Translations under genes and position numbers: made by a program | Shown here: positions 7,874-13,472 of the stretch, one piece after another | How the letters are laid out: every line of letters begins with the position of its first letter | Position numbering within the stretch: the first letter of the stretch is position 1 | The notes under the pieces: model-generated | What the model was told of the DNA's origin: nothing | The model's input: the letters and a program-made list of their open reading frames with translations, nothing else | The model's database searches: none | NCBI GenBank assembly: GCA_016190585.1 | Contig: JACPQH010000019.1 | Coordinates: 1-16,944, forward strand | Length of the DNA stretch: 16,944 nucleotides | Source of the DNA: Chloroflexota bacterium | GTDB taxonomy: Bacteria > Chloroflexota > Dehalococcoidia > Dehalococcoidales > RBG-16-60-22 | Direction of reading: 5' to 3'

Positions 7874-7954
7874 TTCCGATTACGGCAACCGGAGAAGGGC
7901 CTTTCTCCACAGGGGGCGCGAGCACAGTCCAGGCTTGTTCCCGGGACAGTACGC
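7874..7954. terminator. Convergent intergenic gap with weak hairpin between ftsK and the crotonase gene
   Basis: The 81-bp gap holds a six-base-pair inverted repeat, GGAGAA (7891-7896) and TTCTCC (7903-7908), and an imperfect pair ACAGTCC/GGACAGT around 7924-7950. Neither is followed by a good T-tract on either strand. It probably serves as a shared weak or factor-dependent termination region for the two converging operons. Confidence 0.3.
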
Positions 7955-8743
7955 CTAGCGGCCCTTCCAGACCGGCTTCCGCTTCTCGGCGAAGGCCGCT
8001 GGGCCTTCCTTGCCGTCCTCGGAGACGCGCATCTGCTCGTACTCCCACCACATCTGGTTGAGGGCGATGGGCAGGGGTACGTCCCGCCCCTGAATCGCGC
8101 CCTGCTTGATGGCCCTCACCGACAGCGGGGCGCACTCGAGTATCCGCGCCGCCCAGCTCTCCGCCGCCGCCATGAGCTTCTCCCTGGGGACCACCTCGTT
8201 GATGACGCCCAGCCGGAGGGCTTCCGGGGCCGATATCTGGTCGCCGGTCAGCAGCAGGGCCATGGCCTGTTTCAGTGGCATATGGCGAGTCAGCGTGTAG
8301 GTGCCGAGGGTGGGCATCTGGCCCACCTTGGCCTCGGGCAGGCCGAACCGGGCGTGCTCCGCCGCCACGATGATGTCGCAGGCCAAGGCGATCTCGAAGC
8401 CGCCCCCGATGGCATAGCCGTTGACCGCGCAGATTATCGGTTTCCAGCACTCGTAACGGTTGGTGATGCCGCCGAAGCCGCCGTAAGGGAAGGGCTCGGG
8501 CTGGGGGATACCCTCCTTTATCTTCTCGGCCATGTATTTCAGGTCGTCGCCGGTGGAGAAGGCCTTGTCCCCGGCCCCGGTGTAGATGGCCACCCAGACC
8601 TCCGGGTCGTCCCGGAAATCAGCCCAGACCTGCTGCAGCTCCCGCATGGCCGGCGGGTGCAGGGCGTTGTACACCTCGGGGCGGTTGATGGTCACGTAGG
8701 CGATGCGGCCTTTCTTCTCGTAGATGCAGTAGCGGTAAGCCAA
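7955..8743 (-). CDS. Enoyl-CoA hydratase/isomerase family protein (crotonase), TTG start
   Basis: Crotonase-fold enzyme expected to act on an acyl-CoA thioester in the cytoplasm. With a TTG start at 8743 it has 262 residues, the usual crotonase length. The oxyanion-hole motifs are GDKAFSTGDDL (58-68) and NGYAIGGG (108-115). Both acid/base glutamates of enoyl-CoA hydratase 1 are present: Glu117 in IGGGFE and Glu137 in FGLPEAKVG. It is therefore a good candidate for true hydratase activity. The TTG start is chosen because AGGGAGG lies five bases upstream. The longer ATG-started frame at 8869 would overlap the preceding gene by 113 bases with an Arg/Pro-rich, non-family N terminus. The start is 13 bases after the stop of the upstream crotonase gene. 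Substrate unknown. Confidence 0.92.
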   Translation of the reverse strand: MAYRYCIYEKKGRIAYVTINRPEVYNALHPPAMRELQQVWADFRDDPEVWVAIYTGAGDKAFSTGDDLKYMAEKIKEGIPQPEPFPYGGFGGITNRYECWKPIICAVNGYAIGGGFEIALACDIIVAAEHARFGLPEAKVGQMPTLGTYTLTRHMPLKQAMALLLTGDQISAPEALRLGVINEVVPREKLMAAAESWAARILECAPLSVRAIKQGAIQGRDVPLPIALNQMWWEYEQMRVSEDGKEGPAAFAEKRKPVWKGR

Positions 8744-8756
8744 AATATCCTCCCTT

Positions 8757-9575
8757 TTAACGGCCCTTCCATTGAGGGCTGCGTTTCTCCCGGAACGAGT
8801 TGAAGCCTTCCTTCGAGTCCTCCGTCGAGGACAGGACGGCGTTAAGGGCGTGGGCATAGTGTAGAGCATGTTCGAAGGTCATGTCGCCGCCGCTGTAGAA
8901 CGCCTTCTTGCCGAGCCGCACGGCGAGCGGCGACTTGGCGGCGATCCTGGCGGACAGCTCGGCAGCGGCCTCCTCCAGTTTCTCCAGCGGGACCACCCGG
9001 TTTATCAGCCCGAGGCGGTAGGCCTCTTTGGCCTCCATGCGGTCGCCGGTGAGCAGCATCTCCAGGGCTTTCTTGCGGCCGGTGTGGCGCGATAGCAGCA
9101 CCGACGGGGCGAAGCAGAACCCGCCGAAGTTGATGGCGGTGGTGCCGAAGGAGGCGTCCTCGCTAGCGATGACGAGATCGCAGGCCAGCGCCAGCTCGTT
9201 GCCGCCGGCCAGGCAGAAGCTGTGCACCTGCCCGATGACCGGCTTGGGTAGCTCAGGTATCGTACGGGTGGTCTCTTCGAGCACCGGAAGGAGCTTGAAG
9301 AAATCGATTGCCGAGAGGTCGCCGAACTCGCTCAGGTCCATGCCGGCGCAGAAGCAGCGGCCGGCGCCCTTGATAACAATAACGCGTACGGCGTCATCCG
9401 CCCCCAGCTCGACCAGGGCGCTATTAAGTTCCTGCGCCATCTGGAAATTGATGGCGTTGAGGCGGTCGGGCCGGTTCAGGGTGACGGCGCCAATCCAGTC
9501 ATGTATTTCAACCAGCAGGGTCTCGCGGGTGGTCGCCGGCCGGGCGGGGGCTTTTCGCTTTCTTGCCTGGGTCAT
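8757..9575 (-). CDS. Crotonase-fold protein lacking the second catalytic glutamate
   Basis: Enoyl-CoA hydratase/isomerase superfamily member of 272 residues. The oxyanion-hole motifs are GRCFCAGMDLSEFG (72-85) and SFCLAGGNELAL (119-130). Glu127 corresponds to the first catalytic glutamate. The position of the second one, which follows FG-x-P in true hydratases, is Ala147 in FGTTAINFGG. This argues against simple hydration and for an isomerase, hydrolase, dehalogenase or other crotonase reaction; the actual reaction cannot be read from the sequence. A basic N-terminal tail (MTQARKRKAPARPATTRE) precedes the domain. The start ATG at 9575 has AAGGAGG eight bases upstream. It is the middle gene of the minus-strand operon, 36 bases after the isochorismatase-fold gene and 13 bases before the second crotonase. 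Both crotonases end in the same residues, WKGR. Confidence 0.91.
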   Translation of the reverse strand: MTQARKRKAPARPATTRETLLVEIHDWIGAVTLNRPDRLNAINFQMAQELNSALVELGADDAVRVIVIKGAGRCFCAGMDLSEFGDLSAIDFFKLLPVLEETTRTIPELPKPVIGQVHSFCLAGGNELALACDLVIASEDASFGTTAINFGGFCFAPSVLLSRHTGRKKALEMLLTGDRMEAKEAYRLGLINRVVPLEKLEEAAAELSARIAAKSPLAVRLGKKAFYSGGDMTFEHALHYAHALNAVLSSTEDSKEGFNSFREKRSPQWKGR

Positions 9576-9611
9576 GGTCGATTCCTCCTTCGCTTGTTCT
9601 GGGGAACAGCT

Positions 9612-10196
9612 TCAGGCGATACCGGCGATAAATTCGTCGACCGGGCAGACCGTGCTGATGCGCGGCAGGAAGCGGGCGAGGGCCAGCGCGGAGTCCTCCG
9701 GATTGCGGTCGGCGCAGCAGTCCCCCAGGACGAAGACGCGGTAGTCCATATCGAAGGCCTGGCGGGCGGTTGACTCGATAACCCCCAGGGTGCTGACGCC
9801 GGTGAGCACCAGGGTATCGATGCCCCGCGACCGCAGCAGCACCTCCAGGTCGCTGCCGGTGAAAGCGCCTATCCGCTTCTTGATAACCACCGGCTCGCCG
9901 GGCAGGGGGGCGACCTCAGGGCAGACCTGGGCGTTGTCCTGGGACTGCCTCAAGGCGCCGTTCTGTTTGACCTGGCTGAAGAGCGTGTTCCGCGGAGCGA
10001 CCTCGGCGTAGCCGTCGCGGAACTGGACGACGACGTAAAAGACGGCCATGTTCGCCGCTCTGGCCGCCTGAAGCGCCCGGCTGACGTTTTGCAGCACCCG
10101 CTCCCTGTCAACGGGGGTCAGGGCTTCGAGGATGCTCCGCTGGCAGTCCATGACCAGCAGGGCCGATGACCGCGGACTTATCTCGACCGGTGGCAT
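9612..10196 (-). CDS. Isochorismatase-fold (cysteine hydrolase family) protein without the catalytic Cys
   Basis: A 194-residue alpha/beta protein of the isochorismatase-like hydrolase superfamily. Asp17 (SALLVMDCQ) and Lys107 (VVIKKRIGAF) of the usual Asp-Lys-Cys triad are present. In the GVSTLGVIESTARQAF segment, however, the position where nicotinamidase-like members carry Cys is Val139, next to Gly138. True isochorismatases also lack that cysteine, so hydrolysis of a vinyl ether or a non-hydrolytic role is possible; the substrate is not predictable. The start is taken at ATG 10196, because AAGGAGG lies five bases upstream and the longer start at 10226 would overlap the promoter's -10. It is the first gene of the operon with the two crotonases. 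Confidence 0.9.
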   Translation of the reverse strand: MPPVEISPRSSALLVMDCQRSILEALTPVDRERVLQNVSRALQAARAANMAVFYVVVQFRDGYAEVAPRNTLFSQVKQNGALRQSQDNAQVCPEVAPLPGEPVVIKKRIGAFTGSDLEVLLRSRGIDTLVLTGVSTLGVIESTARQAFDMDYRVFVLGDCCADRNPEDSALALARFLPRISTVCPVDEFIAGIA

Positions 10197-10225
10197 AACC
10201 GCCTCCTTGAGGGTGGTTTGTACCA

Positions 10226-10254
10226 AATATACCTATTTAGGAGGAGCCGGTCAA
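10226..10254 (-). promoter_or_regulatory. Promoter of the isochorismatase-crotonase operon
   Basis: Minus-strand TTGACC (10254-10249), a 17-base spacer and TATATT (10231-10226). Transcription would start near 10219, leaving a leader of about 23 nt that contains the AAGGAGG ribosome-binding site and fixing the start codon at 10196. Confidence 0.72.
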
Positions 10255-10602
10255 GCCGTGTTTCCGGGGGTTCTGCTCAATTTTGGTGGTGACTTGAGCA
10301 ACCTCACCTGCTTTTATCTTCTGTTCCATGTTTGCTAATAGGATAATAACCCAACAGGTACAGGTGCGGCGGAGTATTATGCCAAGCAGAGTCCAGCCGC
10401 TTGACACGTTGAATCAGGTGGAGTAATTTAGCTGTACGGCGTATGGGCGCCAATCGAGTTGGCAACGACCGGCTGGCGGTTTCGGGTGTGAGTCTGGCAG
10501 AGGCTGGCCGGCTCTTCGGCGTCCGATTGGTTGGAAGTATATCCCGCGGCTGGCAGTCCTGTCTCTTGAACAGTGCGAAGGGTTCCGCTTCTGAGGGATA
10601 GC
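10227..10602. other. AT-richer intergenic stretch upstream of the unknown secreted protein
   Basis: Besides the promoters listed, this 376-bp gap holds an inverted repeat: GCTCAA at 10275-10280 and TTGAGC at 10294-10299, extended by GGTT/AACC outside. It also holds a 52-codon open frame (10443-10601) whose TAG ends one base before the next ATG. That frame (start MGANRVGNDRL) has no good ribosome-binding site and no recognised homologue, so it is not called as a gene, though it could be a leader peptide or a gene remnant. No tRNA or known riboswitch was recognised. Confidence 0.5.
10401..10429 (+). promoter_or_regulatory. Candidate promoter of the unknown secreted-protein gene
   Basis: A perfect -35, TTGACA (10401-10406), with a 17-base spacer to TAATTT (10424-10429), which matches the -10 consensus only partly. 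It would give a leader of roughly 165 nt before the ATG at 10603, unusually long for this window. Confidence 0.45.
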
Positions 10603-11265
10603 ATGATAAAAAATTTGCAGGCTGTACTGGTTGCCCTGGCGGTTCTCGCGGCATTTTTCGGGATGATTGTTTTAGCTCCAGTCCATTTGGTACGGGCAAA
10701 CATTGAAGACAAAGTGTTAGAGGTCGAGTATGAGTCTGCGCCCGCAAAGGATTTTTATTCCAAGCCTAGCGAGTGGATGAGTGAAAACCTCAAGGTCGTC
10801 GACGCGGAAACTCTTAGAGTAAAGGCGACCGAGTTTCACAAGACGTCCATTTTCCCGGGAAATGGCTCCTTTAGTTTCGATGCGGGAATGCGGATATTCT
10901 GGGTAGTCGAAGACACTGAAGAATACACAGGCGAATTAATTGCGAGGGATAAGGTCAAAGGCTTTCCTGCCGGGGTAGTCGTTCATGAGGATGTGTTGAG
11001 GGAAGATTGGCATCCCTCATACTGGTCAGGAAGGTTACACTGGGATCCAAAGGACGCTGAAGTCGTGGCTGCTTTATATGAGCTACCGGAAGTGGACTCA
11101 AGCGAAATTATTACAACGCCGGGTCCCCTACCTCCGCGGCCTATTCCCGAAAGTGCTGTACACGAATTCAAATTTACGCCTCCGCCCGGAGATTATATAG
11201 CGTTGGTTGGATTTCGAGAAAACTCAAAGCTCATGCGGTTCAAGATAGTTACGAAAGGGGTATGA
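10603..11265 (+). CDS. Secreted or membrane-anchored protein of unknown function
   Basis: I do not recognise this protein. The 220 residues start with a signal-anchor or signal peptide (positively charged MIKN, then a hydrophobic run from about residue 5 to 28 ending APVHLVRA). The rest is hydrophilic, rich in Trp, Glu and short beta-prone segments (MRIFWVVEDTEEYTGELIA, GVVVHEDVLREDWHPSYWSGRLHWD). A proline-rich linker (TTPGPLPPRPIPES, about 175-188) precedes a last strand-rich piece. It probably acts outside the membrane. The ATG at 10603 is preferred over the in-frame GTG at 10573 because GAGGG lies six bases upstream. Codons ending in A or T are much commoner than in the neighbours and GC is visibly lower, which suggests horizontal acquisition. 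It has its own promoter candidate and is followed by a strong terminator, so it looks like a single-gene unit. Confidence 0.8.
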   Translation: MIKNLQAVLVALAVLAAFFGMIVLAPVHLVRANIEDKVLEVEYESAPAKDFYSKPSEWMSENLKVVDAETLRVKATEFHKTSIFPGNGSFSFDAGMRIFWVVEDTEEYTGELIARDKVKGFPAGVVVHEDVLREDWHPSYWSGRLHWDPKDAEVVAALYELPEVDSSEIITTPGPLPPRPIPESAVHEFKFTPPPGDYIALVGFRENSKLMRFKIVTKGV

Positions 11266-11307
11266 ACGAATGCCTGAGCCTTCCGGTTGCCAGGGGAGGC
11301 AAAAAGC

Positions 11308-11351
11308 AAACAGGGTACCGACGACCTCCCGTATCGCCGTACCCTGTTTTT
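11308..11351. terminator. Bidirectional rho-independent terminator
   Basis: A perfect 11-bp stem, AAACAGGGTAC (11308-11318) and GTACCCTGTTT (11339-11349), with a 20-nt loop. On the plus strand it runs into TTTTT (11347-11351) after the secreted-protein gene. On the minus strand it is followed by TTTGCTTTTTGC after the micro-protein pair. It serves both converging units. Confidence 0.88.
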
Positions 11352-11361
11352 AGTGTTCGTC

Positions 11362-11514
11362 TTACCGGTATTCCACCGGCGCCCCGCCGGGGGCTTTCTT
11401 CACCCGTCTCTCCTTGAGGGCCGCGTAGACGCCGCCGAGGTTCAGGTACCAGATGAAGGCCACCGGGAGCAGGACCAGGGGTATCGCCAGCGCCAGTCCG
11501 ATTATCATCGCCAT
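11362..11514 (-). CDS. Small single-pass membrane protein (paralogue A)
   Basis: A 50-residue protein starting MAMIIGLALAIPLVLLPVAF. One hydrophobic helix covers residues about 3-24, followed by the motif IWYLNLGGVYAALKERR (21-37) and a basic, Pro/Gly-rich cytoplasm-like tail ending in VEYR. AAGGAGG (11530-11524 on the minus strand) precedes the ATG at 11514 by nine bases, a strong translation signal. An in-frame ATG two codons later is also possible. It is paralogous to the gene 35 bases upstream: the core is nearly identical in protein and DNA. The family is not one I can name. Small size plus one helix suggests a regulatory or stabilising subunit of a membrane complex, but no partner is evident. 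Coding status is supported by the ribosome-binding site, the paralogy and the terminator downstream. Confidence 0.8.
   Translation of the reverse strand: MAMIIGLALAIPLVLLPVAFIWYLNLGGVYAALKERRVKKAPGGAPVEYR
11414..11474. repeat. Direct repeat copy 1 (core of paralogue A)
   Basis: A 61-bp segment identical at 58 positions to 11590-11650. It covers the helix end, the IWYLN-GGVYAALK motif and the first basic residues, and reflects tandem duplication of the micro-protein gene. Confidence 0.9.
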
Positions 11515-11549
11515 TTTAGTATGCCTCCTTGTCAGATTTCCGTTTCGCC

Positions 11550-11690
11550 TTACCTGGCGTCGAGGGCCGCCCGGGCCATGCGCCGCGCTTTGAGGGCCGC
11601 GTAGACGCCGCCAAAGTTCAGGTACCAGATGAAGGCCGCCGGGAGCAGGATTACCGGTGCCACCGCTGCTGCTACGATCGCTGCTGTCAT
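11550..11690 (-). CDS. Small single-pass membrane protein (paralogue B)
   Basis: A 46-residue protein starting MTAAIVAAAVAPVILLPAAF. The hydrophobic helix spans about residues 3-24 and the motif IWYLNFGGVYAALKARR (21-37) matches paralogue A at nearly every position. The C-terminal tail (MARAALDAR) differs. AAAGGAGG lies about eight bases before the ATG at 11690. The two genes form a minus-strand operon, B first, and end at the terminator at 11308-11351. A weak upstream promoter (TATAGT on the minus strand near 11737) may drive them. Function unknown; the conserved aromatic/Asn/Gly motif at the membrane exit is the likely interaction site. Confidence 0.8.
   Translation of the reverse strand: MTAAIVAAAVAPVILLPAAFIWYLNFGGVYAALKARRMARAALDAR
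11590..11650. repeat. Direct repeat copy 2 (core of paralogue B)
   Basis: Partner of 11414-11474, with 3 differences in 61 bp. The flanking parts of the two genes have diverged, so the high DNA identity is confined to the motif. Confidence 0.9.
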
Positions 11691-11904
11691 TGCCTTGTAC
11701 CTCCTTTTTCCCTCTTTCCCCTCCTCCCCGCCGCCACTATAAAAATACCACCCGGCCGTCGGCGCGGCTTCCGTCTTGATACCTAAAGCTCTATATCAGA
11801 AAAGGCCTAATTTTAGCCGGGGCCATAACGGGGAGCGCCCATTGAGCGTTGGGCCGCGCTAGGCAGTTAAGCGCATGTCGGGATGCCTATTTTACCTATT
11901 GAGG

Positions 11905-11913
11905 TGCTATAAT
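11905..11913 (+). promoter_or_regulatory. Extended -10 promoter of the histidine kinase gene
   Basis: TGCTATAAT is a TGn-extended, perfect -10 (TATAAT at 11908-11913); no convincing -35 lies upstream, as is usual for extended -10 promoters. The ATG at 11924 is ten bases further on, so the predicted leader is about four nucleotides with no Shine-Dalgarno. Confidence 0.7.
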
Positions 11914-11923
11914 ATACCGGACT

Positions 11924-13111
11924 ATGGATACGAACGCCGCGCCGCCGGCCGGCAATCAGGCCCCGCTGAAAACGGGCCTGGCCCGGTGGCTTATCGGGTT
12001 CAAAGCGACCTCAGGGGCCGGCTCCCTCCACTTCTGGCTGCTGGCCTCGCTCATGGCGGGCCTGGGCTATATCTACTACGCCGTCCTGCCGGCCTATCAT
12101 GACATCTTCGTGCTGTTGTTCTTCTACCCGCTGCTCTACGCCGCCACCGTCTACCGGGGGCGCGGCGTCATCGTCACCGGCCTGGCGCTGCTCGGCATAC
12201 TCCTTCCATACAACATCCTCTACGTGGAGACGGCCGTCTCTCTGCTGACCGCGCTGCTCTTCGCCGGCTTCGCGCTGGTCGTCGGCGGCATGTGGGCCAC
12301 CCTGCTCAACTACCTCGAAGCCCAATACCAGGCCTACGAGGAGATACTCGCCCTGAACGAGGAGCTCAATGATTACGTCCGGCGACTGGAGAGCGCCCAG
12401 AGGCAGCTTGTCCAGGCGGAAAAGCTGAACGCTATCGGGCAGCTCGCGGCCTCGGTCGCCCACGAGATCAACAACCCCCTGGCCGGCGTCCTGGTGTATA
12501 CCAGGCTCCTCGCCCGGAAGATTGCCGGCGACTCCCTGGACAAGGCCGAAGCGCTCGGTAACCTCGCCAGGATGGAGTCGGCGGTCGGCTTCTGCTCCCG
12601 CGTCATCCGCGGCCTGCTCGATTTCGCCCGGCAGTCCGAGCCCGCGATGAAGGCGACCTCGCTCAACGAGGTCATCGAGCAAGCCCTGGCGCTGGTCGGC
12701 CACCAGGCGGCGATGAAGCGTATCACGGTCGTCCGGGAGGCGGGGACGCTCCCGGCGGTCATGGCCGACCCCGGCCAGATCCAGCAGGTGCTCATCAACC
12801 TCATGGTCAACGCCGTCCAGGCGATGGCCGAGGGCGGCAGGATGACGATAAAAAGCTGGTCGGACGACGGCCGGGTGATGTTGAGCATCCGGGACACCGG
12901 CTGCGGCATTGTCCCGGAGAACATGGGGAAGCTTTTTACGCCCTTTTTCACCACCAAGGAGGCGGGGAAAGGGGTGGGGCTGGGGCTGGCGGTGTCCTAC
13001 GGCATCATCGAGCGGCACGGCGGCAAGATCGGGGTTGAGAGCGAGCCGGGTAAGGGGACAACCTTTACCATATCGCTGCCAGCCGCCAGCGAGCCCGGCG
13101 CCAGTGTATAG
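11924..13111 (+). CDS. Membrane sensor histidine kinase, orphan
   Basis: Two-component sensor kinase of 395 residues. The N-terminal third is hydrophobic, with predicted membrane helices at about 35-56, 60-76, 80-99 and 105-128. It has no large extracytoplasmic loop, so the signal is probably sensed within the membrane. A coiled-coil linker (about 130-170) leads into the HisKA dimerisation domain, with phospho-accepting His180 in SVAHEINNPLAG. The HATPase domain has the N box QVLINLMVNAVQAM (288-301, Asn292/Asn296), G1 DTGCGI (324-329), the F-box region FTPFFTTKEAGKG and G2 GVGLGLAV (350-357), all intact. No PAS or receiver domain is present, and no response regulator gene lies within the window. 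Its partner and signal are therefore unknown. Control of the TRAP operon downstream is conceivable but unsupported. Confidence 0.93.
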   Translation: MDTNAAPPAGNQAPLKTGLARWLIGFKATSGAGSLHFWLLASLMAGLGYIYYAVLPAYHDIFVLLFFYPLLYAATVYRGRGVIVTGLALLGILLPYNILYVETAVSLLTALLFAGFALVVGGMWATLLNYLEAQYQAYEEILALNEELNDYVRRLESAQRQLVQAEKLNAIGQLAASVAHEINNPLAGVLVYTRLLARKIAGDSLDKAEALGNLARMESAVGFCSRVIRGLLDFARQSEPAMKATSLNEVIEQALALVGHQAAMKRITVVREAGTLPAVMADPGQIQQVLINLMVNAVQAMAEGGRMTIKSWSDDGRVMLSIRDTGCGIVPENMGKLFTPFFTTKEAGKGVGLGLAVSYGIIERHGGKIGVESEPGKGTTFTISLPAASEPGASV

Positions 13112-13221
13112 CACATCCTCGCCACCCGGCACCGCCCGCATAACGACCGAGGCATACGCTTGCGACAATATCATGTGTCGTGCTTTATACCGCTAAAGGT
13201 CGGTGCGCCAAGAGTCCCGGG

Positions 13222-13278
13222 CCTTCACTGGTATCGAGAAAGTCGAGCATTTCACAGGCAACGCTCTCGGTACGAAGG
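13222..13278 (+). other. Potential structured RNA hairpin
   Basis: CCTTC (13222-13226) pairs with GAAGG (13274-13278), and GTATCGAGA (13231-13239) pairs with TCTCGGTAC (13265-13273) through one G-U. The result is a 14-bp two-part stem with a four-base bulge and a 25-nt loop. It lies upstream of the dctP promoter, so it is not part of that transcript. It could be a kinase mRNA 3' structure or a small RNA. Confidence 0.4.
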
Positions 13279-13326
13279 TAGCGCCTTTATGCCTGGCCGG
13301 CTTCTGGAAGCGTGGGCAACGATAAA

Positions 13327-13357
13327 GCCAAAGGCAGGGTCTTGACAAGCCTTTGGC
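13327..13357. promoter_or_regulatory. Inverted repeat centred on the dctP -35 (operator candidate)
   Basis: Perfect 9-bp arms GCCAAAGGC (13327-13335) and GCCTTTGGC (13349-13357), separated by 13 bp. The centre falls at base 13342, the first base of the -35 element. The arms are two helical turns apart, as expected for a dimeric regulator that blocks RNA polymerase. The bound protein is unknown. Confidence 0.6.
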
Positions 13358-13370
13358 GATGGCCGATAAT
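13342..13370 (+). promoter_or_regulatory. Promoter of the TRAP transporter operon
   Basis: A perfect TTGACA (13342-13347), a 17-base spacer and GATAAT (13365-13370). Transcription would begin near 13377, about 95 nt before dctP. Confidence 0.8.
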
Positions 13371-13472
13371 GCTCATTACCTCGACACACGAAACGGCGCA
13401 CTTGTTACCAGAGACGGTAGTCAAAAGAGTTACCTCTTCTGAGAAGACGTTCGAATTAAAGGGGGTGCTTGG

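Larger units (their letters stand above)
13112..13472. other. Intergenic region between histidine kinase and dctP with structured element
   Basis: The 361-bp gap has no convincing gene. It contains a strong potential RNA hairpin (13222-13278), the dctP promoter (13342-13370) with a nine-base inverted repeat around it, and a leader of about 95 nt holding a short TCTTC-TGA-GAAGA stem just before the ribosome-binding site. A weak stem CGACA/TGTCG at 13163-13180 follows the kinase stop and could aid termination. Confidence 0.6.

Noticed and set aside
8744..8869. N-terminal extension of the downstream crotonase from ATG 8869
   Set aside because: It would overlap the end of the preceding crotonase by more than 100 bases and adds an Arg/Pro-rich stretch foreign to the family; the TTG with AGGGAGG is a better start.
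10304..10747. Minus-strand 147-codon frame before the exported-protein gene
   Set aside because: Overlaps the start of the plus-strand gene and its promoter; composition is Pro/Arg/Ser-rich with no recognisable domain or start signal.
11287..11786. Plus-strand frames across the micro-protein pair
   Set aside because: They have no ribosome-binding sites and one runs through the terminator hairpin; the minus strand has paired AAGGAGG sites and conserved paralogous products.
12011..13174. 387-codon minus-strand frame across the histidine kinase
   Set aside because: The kinase on the plus strand has all expected motifs in order; the antisense product is Asp/Gly/His-rich with no domain.
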